DNA of 64,000 bases, taken from positions 4,030,001-4,094,000 of the forward strand of contig NZ_OZ257250.1 of the NCBI RefSeq assembly GCF_965279545.1. Direction: 5' to 3'. Source of the DNA: Methylibium sp965279545. Lineage in GTDB: Bacteria > Pseudomonadota > Gammaproteobacteria > Burkholderiales > Burkholderiaceae_C. The position numbers and the translations under genes are program-made. This document shows positions 59,910 to 64,000 of this stretch, in pieces; the first letter of the stretch is position 1; every line of letters begins with the position of its first letter. Below the pieces are notes generated by a model. It searched no databases and was not told the DNA's origin. It worked only from the letters and a program-made list of their open reading frames with translations.

Positions 59910-62318
59910 TTGGCCTCTGACATCGACGATCTGTGCAGGCGCCTGGAATCGATGCCCGCGCTTATGCGCGAGCTCAAGCAGTGGTTGCTGTGGCGGTTCG
60001 AGCCTGACGCCAAGCGGCCCGAGAAGCCGCGCAAGGTGCCGTACTACGCCAGCGGCCGGCGCCGGCGCGGCGATCAGGGGTCGGTCCAGGACCGCGAGGA
60101 CCTGGTCTCGTTGAACGTCGCCATGTCGCAGCTGAGGGCAGGGCGGTATGACGGCGTCGGCTTTGCCTTCCTGCCTGGGGATGGCCTGATCGGTGTCGAC
60201 ATCGATGGCGCGATCGACCCGGGGAGCGGCGAGATCTCCGAACGCTGCCAGTCCATCATCGAATCGTGCGCCAGCTACACCGAGTTCAGCCCGTCGGGGC
60301 GCGGCGTGCACATCATCGGCACCGGCACGATCGAGAAGACGTTCAAGGACAACCGTGTCGGCGTGGAGGTGTTCACCGGCCGCCAGTTCTTCACCTGCAC
60401 GGGCCGCGCATGGCCCGGCGCGGCAGACACGGTCAACCCGATCAGCCCCGAGACGCTCGAGCGCCTGAAGCGCCTGGTCGACACGAGCAAGCAGCGCGCG
60501 GCGGCCGAGAAGCGCAAGGCCTCGGGCAGCGGCCACACGCCGTCGGCGTTGCCGGTCGATCAGACCACCACCTGGCTGGAGCAGGCGCTGTCGGTGCTCG
60601 ACTCGGGCGGCGTGTCATATGACGAATGGATCGGCATCGGCATGGCCCTGCGCAGCGCGCTGGGAGACGGTGCGTTCGGAATGTGGGACTACTGGTCGAG
60701 CAAGGGCGGCGATCGCTACTGCGGCCAGGACAAGGCCTTGGCCCACTGGCGCAGCTTCCCGGGCACCGATGCTGACGGCGCGATGGTGGTATTCAAGACC
60801 GCCCGCCGGGGCAACCGATGGCGACCGCCGCCCGAGTGGCACGAGGTGTATGGCAGCCCGCGCACACGCAGTCGCGCGTCGACGCGCGTGCAGTCGGATG
60901 AGGGCGCCGACACGCCCGACGCCGCGCCCGCTGGCTCATCCGACGGAGGTGGATCTACCCCTACCGATGGCTCCGCCGGGGAAGGTAGTGCTCCGGCGGA
61001 TAGGTCCGACTGGCGCGACGACTTGTTGCGCAGCAACGGTGGCAAGAAGGACTGCCGCGAGAACGTCTACCTGTGCCTGATCAACCACCCGACGCTCAAG
61101 GCCGTGGTGGGCTATGACGAGTTCTCCCACCGCGTGATGAAGCTCAAGCCCCCGCCGTGGGACAGCACGCCGGGCGAATGGACCACGAACGACGACTACC
61201 TGCTCGGCTTCTACCTCGCGAAGCAGGAACGCCTCGTCATCAAGGGCGAGGGGACCATCGTTGCCGGCGTGGCTATGGCGGCGTTCCACAACCGCTACCA
61301 CCCGGTGCACAAGTACTTGCACGGCCTCAAGCCCTGGGATGAGGTCGAGCGGATGCCGTTCTGGCTGCATGAGTGCCTTGGTGCCGACGACAACGAATAC
61401 ACGCGCCTGGTGGGCCCGTGGTTCCTCATGGGCATGGTGAGGCGGGTGCTCGACCCCGGCTGCCAGATGGACTACATGGTCGTGCTCGAGGGCCTGCAGG
61501 GCAAGCAGAAAAGCACCGCACTGCGCATCCTGGTCGGCAACGACGAATGGTTCGCCGACACGCCGATCCGCGTGGGCGAGAAGGACGCGATGCTGTCCCT
61601 GGCCGGGATCTGGCTCTACGAGATCGGCGAGCTGGAGTCGTTCAGCAAGGCCGAGGTAACGGCCGTGAAGCAGTACGTGAGCTCGCGGGTCGACCGCGTG
61701 CGCGAGCCCTTCGCGCGCCGTCCCACCGATCGCCGGCGCAGCGGTGTGTTCGCCGGCTCGACCAACGCCAGCGAGTATTTCAAGGACCCGACCGGAGCAC
61801 GCCGGTTCTGGCCGGTCGCCTGCAACGGCGAGATCGATCTCGCGAAGCTGGCGGAGTGGCGCGACATGCTCTATGCCGAGGCGATGCACCGGCTGAAGTC
61901 CAGTGACCAGGAGGTGCGCCGCTACTGGCCCACGCGCGAAGAGGCCGACACCTGGCTTGCTCCGGAGCAGGAGAAGCGCCAGATCGTCGACCCGTGGTTC
62001 GAGAAGCTCGCCACCTGGCTGGACTCGAAGGCGCCCTACGGCGACAGCGGCGACATGGTGCGGGACGTCAAGTGCTTCACCAGCTACGAGCTGCTCGTCA
62101 AGGCGCTCAACGTGCCGATCGATCGCATCGACGGCGGCCGGCAGATGGCCACGCGCGTAGGCACCGCGATGCACGCCCTCAAGTGGGACAAGCAGCGCGA
62201 CAGCACCGGCGCACGGGTGTGGCGCTACTACCGCCCGAAGGCCGCGGAGAACAAGGCCCAGGCAGCGCCCGACGGCGCTGCGGGCGACGGACAAGCGGAG
62301 GTGCTGCATGAGTTCTAG
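59910..62318 (+). CDS. Primase-helicase, VapE/PriCT family
   Basis: 802 residues. N-terminal AEP-like/PriCT segment (LKQWLLWRFEPDAKRPEKPR, GVGFAFLPGDGLIGVDIDGA with metal-binding Asp, SPSGRGVHIIG), PriCT-2-like middle (WIGIGMALRSALGDGAFGMW), disordered linker about residues 310-370, then the VapE P-loop NTPase with LEGLQGKQKSTALRIL (Walker A) and LAGIWLYEIGELESF (Walker B), and sensor-like FAGSTNASEYFKDPTGARRF. The start is a TTG at 59910 supported by GGGGGAGG; the first ATG is 15 residues in. Phage DNA replication. Confidence 0.9.
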   Translation: MASDIDDLCRRLESMPALMRELKQWLLWRFEPDAKRPEKPRKVPYYASGRRRRGDQGSVQDREDLVSLNVAMSQLRAGRYDGVGFAFLPGDGLIGVDIDGAIDPGSGEISERCQSIIESCASYTEFSPSGRGVHIIGTGTIEKTFKDNRVGVEVFTGRQFFTCTGRAWPGAADTVNPISPETLERLKRLVDTSKQRAAAEKRKASGSGHTPSALPVDQTTTWLEQALSVLDSGGVSYDEWIGIGMALRSALGDGAFGMWDYWSSKGGDRYCGQDKALAHWRSFPGTDADGAMVVFKTARRGNRWRPPPEWHEVYGSPRTRSRASTRVQSDEGADTPDAAPAGSSDGGGSTPTDGSAGEGSAPADRSDWRDDLLRSNGGKKDCRENVYLCLINHPTLKAVVGYDEFSHRVMKLKPPPWDSTPGEWTTNDDYLLGFYLAKQERLVIKGEGTIVAGVAMAAFHNRYHPVHKYLHGLKPWDEVERMPFWLHECLGADDNEYTRLVGPWFLMGMVRRVLDPGCQMDYMVVLEGLQGKQKSTALRILVGNDEWFADTPIRVGEKDAMLSLAGIWLYEIGELESFSKAEVTAVKQYVSSRVDRVREPFARRPTDRRRSGVFAGSTNASEYFKDPTGARRFWPVACNGEIDLAKLAEWRDMLYAEAMHRLKSSDQEVRRYWPTREEADTWLAPEQEKRQIVDPWFEKLATWLDSKAPYGDSGDMVRDVKCFTSYELLVKALNVPIDRIDGGRQMATRVGTAMHALKWDKQRDSTGARVWRYYRPKAAENKAQAAPDGAAGDGQAEVLHEF

Positions 62319-62553
62319 GCGCAGCCGTCCAACCGCCGTCCAACCTCGCCGCCGAAGGTTGGACGGCCGCAAACCCGCGCCGTTGTTGGCTCCGTCCAAC
62401 CGTCCAACCACGTCCCGGTTTTCCTCGCGTGTGGGCGTGTGCGGGGGCGCGGCCGTGCGGGCCCCCGTGGGCCCGCGCACACACCCGCGCGCACACACGA
62501 GAGCGGTTTTCAGGTTGGACGGTTGGACGGAAGGAAGGGAGGTAGGACGGTGA
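62308..62553 (+). CDS. Arginine-rich ORF across the palindromic repeat region (doubtful)
   Basis: 81 codons, overlapping the primase stop by 11 bases with GGAGG upstream and ending as GTGA with the next gene, which would support coupling. But the content is low-complexity Arg/Pro/Gly and is dictated by the repeats, so it may not be translated into a functional protein. Confidence 0.25.
   Translation: MSSRRSRPTAVQPRRRRLDGRKPAPLLAPSNRPTTSRFSSRVGVCGGAAVRAPVGPRTHPRAHTRAVFRLDGWTEGREVGR
62325..62550. repeat. Iteron-like repeats and large palindrome, candidate phage origin
   Basis: Seven perfect copies of CCGTCCAACC: forward at 62325, 62336, 62392 and 62400; inverted at 62357, 62513 and 62521; a degenerate inverted copy at 62541. 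Paired copies at 62392-62409 and 62513-62530 form an 18-bp perfect inverted repeat flanking a GC-rich, GTGTG/CACAC-rich 103-base centre that can fold further. Adjacent to the primase-helicase gene. Confidence 0.7.
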
Positions 62554-62819
62554 AGCAGCAGCAAGGGTCATTGAGGGAAGTGATGCCAGGAACAGCGGAA
62601 GTCGTCGATTGGCTTCGGTCTCAGATCGGCAAGGAAGCGGCCGACAGGGTCGTGCTGAAAGGCAAGGTCGGCCGTGGCGGCTTCTACATGGCGGAGATCG
62701 GGCCTGACGGTGTGTTCCGCGAGTTCGGTAGCACCAAGAGCGGCCGGCGTCTCGCGGCAACCGACGGCCGGCTCGTGTGGTCCGACGAGAAGGAGGCCGC
62801 CGGTGGCAAGACTGCCTGA
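62550..62819 (+). CDS. Hypothetical phage protein (89 aa)
   Basis: GTG start at 62550 (VKQQQGSLREVMPGTAEVVD) with GGGAGG upstream; an ATG at 62583 is the alternative. Contains VLKGKVGRGGFYMAEIGPDG and FREFGSTKSGRRLAATDGRL, likely a small beta-rich domain. Overlaps the next gene by 17 bases. Unknown function. Confidence 0.65.
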   Translation: MKQQQGSLREVMPGTAEVVDWLRSQIGKEAADRVVLKGKVGRGGFYMAEIGPDGVFREFGSTKSGRRLAATDGRLVWSDEKEAAGGKTA

Positions 62820-63213
62820 CATCGAGCGCCGGTTGCTCAATTGGGCGCGCTGGAAGATCGGCTGCACCAGTGGTGGCCTGGGGTTCGCATCGGTCGTGAT
62901 GGAAGATCGTGTGGATGGTGAGGGCTTCGACGCACAGGCCAAGGTCCCGACCATCGACCATGAGGCGGCCGAGACCGATGTAGCGGTGCTCGCCCTAGAC
63001 GGCCGGCTGCGGGCGTCGGTCGAATCGGTCTATGTGGCGAGCGGCACCATGCGGCGCAAGGCCGCACGCCTGTGCTGTGCCGAGGCCACGATCTACGCCC
63101 GCATCGACGAGGCGCACCGTGTGCTGGCGCGGTGGTTCAGCGAGAAGGCGGCGGTGGGCCGGGCCGAGCGGGAGCGTGTGGAGCGCCTGCAGCGCGCTGC
63201 TGTTCGGCGGTGA
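62803..63213 (+). CDS. Probable late-gene regulator (Q/ArpU-like, sigma70 region-4-type HTH)
   Basis: 136 residues from a GTG at 62803 (AAGGAGG upstream). IERRLLNWARWKIGCTSGGL at the start; the C-terminal half LDGRLRASVESVYVASGTMR and ARLCCAEATIYARIDEAHRV is a region-4-like helix-turn-helix ending in a helix RVLARWFSEK. Last gene before the late block, as for Q antiterminators. A terminator-like hairpin follows, fitting an antitermination role. Family assignment is inference. Confidence 0.6.
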   Translation: MARLPDIERRLLNWARWKIGCTSGGLGFASVVMEDRVDGEGFDAQAKVPTIDHEAAETDVAVLALDGRLRASVESVYVASGTMRRKAARLCCAEATIYARIDEAHRVLARWFSEKAAVGRAERERVERLQRAAVRR

Positions 63214-63291
63214 GGGGAGTTTTACGGATTAGAGGAAACCGCTACATTTCCGGCACGCTGCATGTTGTTGTGAAGGCAAGGCAGCCACCAA

Positions 63292-63330
63292 GCGCCCGAC
63301 GGTCCTCGTGATCGCCGGGCGCTGTTGTTT
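63292..63330 (+). terminator. Hairpin before the late genes
   Basis: GCGCCCG (63292-63298) pairs with CGGGCGC (63316-63322) across a 17-base loop, followed by TGTTGTTT. Could be the late-promoter-proximal terminator overcome by the regulator encoded at 62803. The 131-base gap 63214-63344 holds no gene. Confidence 0.55.
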
Positions 63331-63344
63331 CTGCCGGGTGCACC

Positions 63345-64000
63345 ATGCGATTCAGCGTGTCGAGCAATGTCGAGGAGGTGATCGGCAGCACGGCTCGCTT
63401 CGTGAAGCAGATGCGCTTCGCCACGGCGGTTGCACTCACGAAGACCGGCAAGGACGTTCAGGCCGCGCTGTATGGCGAGATGCGTGGCGTCTTCGACAGG
63501 CCCACGTCATACACATTGCGGTCGCTGTTCCTCAAGCCTGCGACTCGCGACGATCTCACTGCAGTGGTGCAGCTCAAGGACCAGGAGCTTTCGAAGACCA
63601 GCCGCACGCCTGATGACATCCTCGGGCAAGAGTTCAAGGGCGGGTATCGAATGCGCAAGGGCATAGAGCGTTATGCCGAACGGGCTGGCCTGATCTCGGC
63701 TAGCGAGTACCTCGTGCCAGGTGCCGGCGCTCGCTTGGACTCGTTCGGCAATATGTCGAGAGGCCAGACCGCGCAGGTGATGTCGCAGTTGCGACTCGGC
63801 TTGGACCCAACATCCTGGGCCACGAAGTCAGCCCGCAGCAAGCGCAACCAGAAGCGGGCAGGCGAGATGTTCTGGTCGCGTGGCGGGCACCTCGCTCGTG
63901 GCGCGTGGCTGCGGCGTGGCCGTGCAGTCCTGCCCGTGCTCATCGTTGTTGACCGGCCGCACTACCAGCAACGCATCGACATCCCGTCAACCGGGGCCAG
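63345..64000 (+). CDS. Conserved phage structural-region protein (3' end cut by window end)
   Basis: At least 218 codons open to the window end. Starts MRFSVSSNVEEVIGSTARFV; contains LTKTGKDVQAALYGEMRGVF and SYTLRSLFLKPATRDDLTAV, the pattern of a conserved protein of siphophage head-tail regions that I recall only as hypothetical. Rightward, first gene after the probable late regulator. Confidence 0.65.
   Translation, partial: MRFSVSSNVEEVIGSTARFVKQMRFATAVALTKTGKDVQAALYGEMRGVFDRPTSYTLRSLFLKPATRDDLTAVVQLKDQELSKTSRTPDDILGQEFKGGYRMRKGIERYAERAGLISASEYLVPGAGARLDSFGNMSRGQTAQVMSQLRLGLDPTSWATKSARSKRNQKRAGEMFWSRGGHLARGAWLRRGRAVLPVLIVVDRPHYQQRIDIPSTGA

Overview
The window is GC-rich chromosomal DNA of a betaproteobacterium. 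Gene order (apaG-rpe-gph-trpEGDC; tRNA-Tyr/Gly/Thr-tuf-tRNA-Trp-secE-nusG-rplKAJL-rpoBC; str, S10, spc and alpha operons) and protein style suggest Burkholderiales, perhaps a Rubrivivax/Methylibium/Leptothrix-like genus (inference from general knowledge, no database search). Two regions are present: about 46 kb of conserved housekeeping DNA (1-46531) and the first 17.5 kb of an integrated temperate phage (46488-64000, continuing past the window).

Housekeeping part. 1-2120 holds a membrane-associated 'site-specific recombinase' family gene (cut by the window start) and apaG, both leftward. Then come rpe, a small hypothetical gene, gph, a trp operon (leader peptide with two Trp codons, trpE, trpG, trpD, trpC) and ung. 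9014-23288 is the tRNA/tuf/secE-nusG/L11-L1/L10-L12/rpoBC block. 23324-44252 is the str-S10-spc-alpha ribosomal superoperon, preceded by an orphan PIN-domain gene and interrupted between rpsQ and rplN by a peroxiredoxin gene with its own terminator before it and a strong promoter after it. dsbD and an initiator tRNA-fMet gene close the region. The two tuf genes encode the same protein and appear to differ by a single base.

Prophage part. A large serine recombinase gene ends antisense inside the tRNA-fMet gene, so that tRNA is the probable attachment site. All leftward genes from 56825 down to the recombinase overlap or abut and look like one early-left transcript. A lambda-like switch lies at 56815-58648: an S24-type repressor, a Cro-like gene and four copies of a 15-bp operator (TTGCRYnnnATGCAA type). 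These sit over a leftward promoter (near 56841-56869) and a rightward promoter (58382-58410). The rightward arm carries small HTH genes, a VapE/PriCT-type primase-helicase, an iteron-like palindromic region (62325-62550), a probable late regulator and the first late gene, which is cut by the window end.

Main discovery. The early-left operon contains a complete diversity-generating retroelement (DGR): a reverse transcriptase with YVDD and the DGR-type PIGNLSSQ motif, an Avd-like helical protein, one template repeat (TR, 51861-51963) and two target genes whose 3' ends carry variable repeats (VR1 52535-52636, VR2 53073-53170). On the coding strand every one of the 28 TR/VR differences I count (14 per VR) falls on a TR adenine, the signature of mutagenic retrohoming. 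Unusual points: the TR lies inside the open reading frame that continues into the RT; the RT frame overlaps avd by ATGA; the first target gene overlaps an HD-phosphohydrolase gene by ATGA; and the whole cassette lies downstream of repressor operators, so diversification may be tied to prophage induction (inference).
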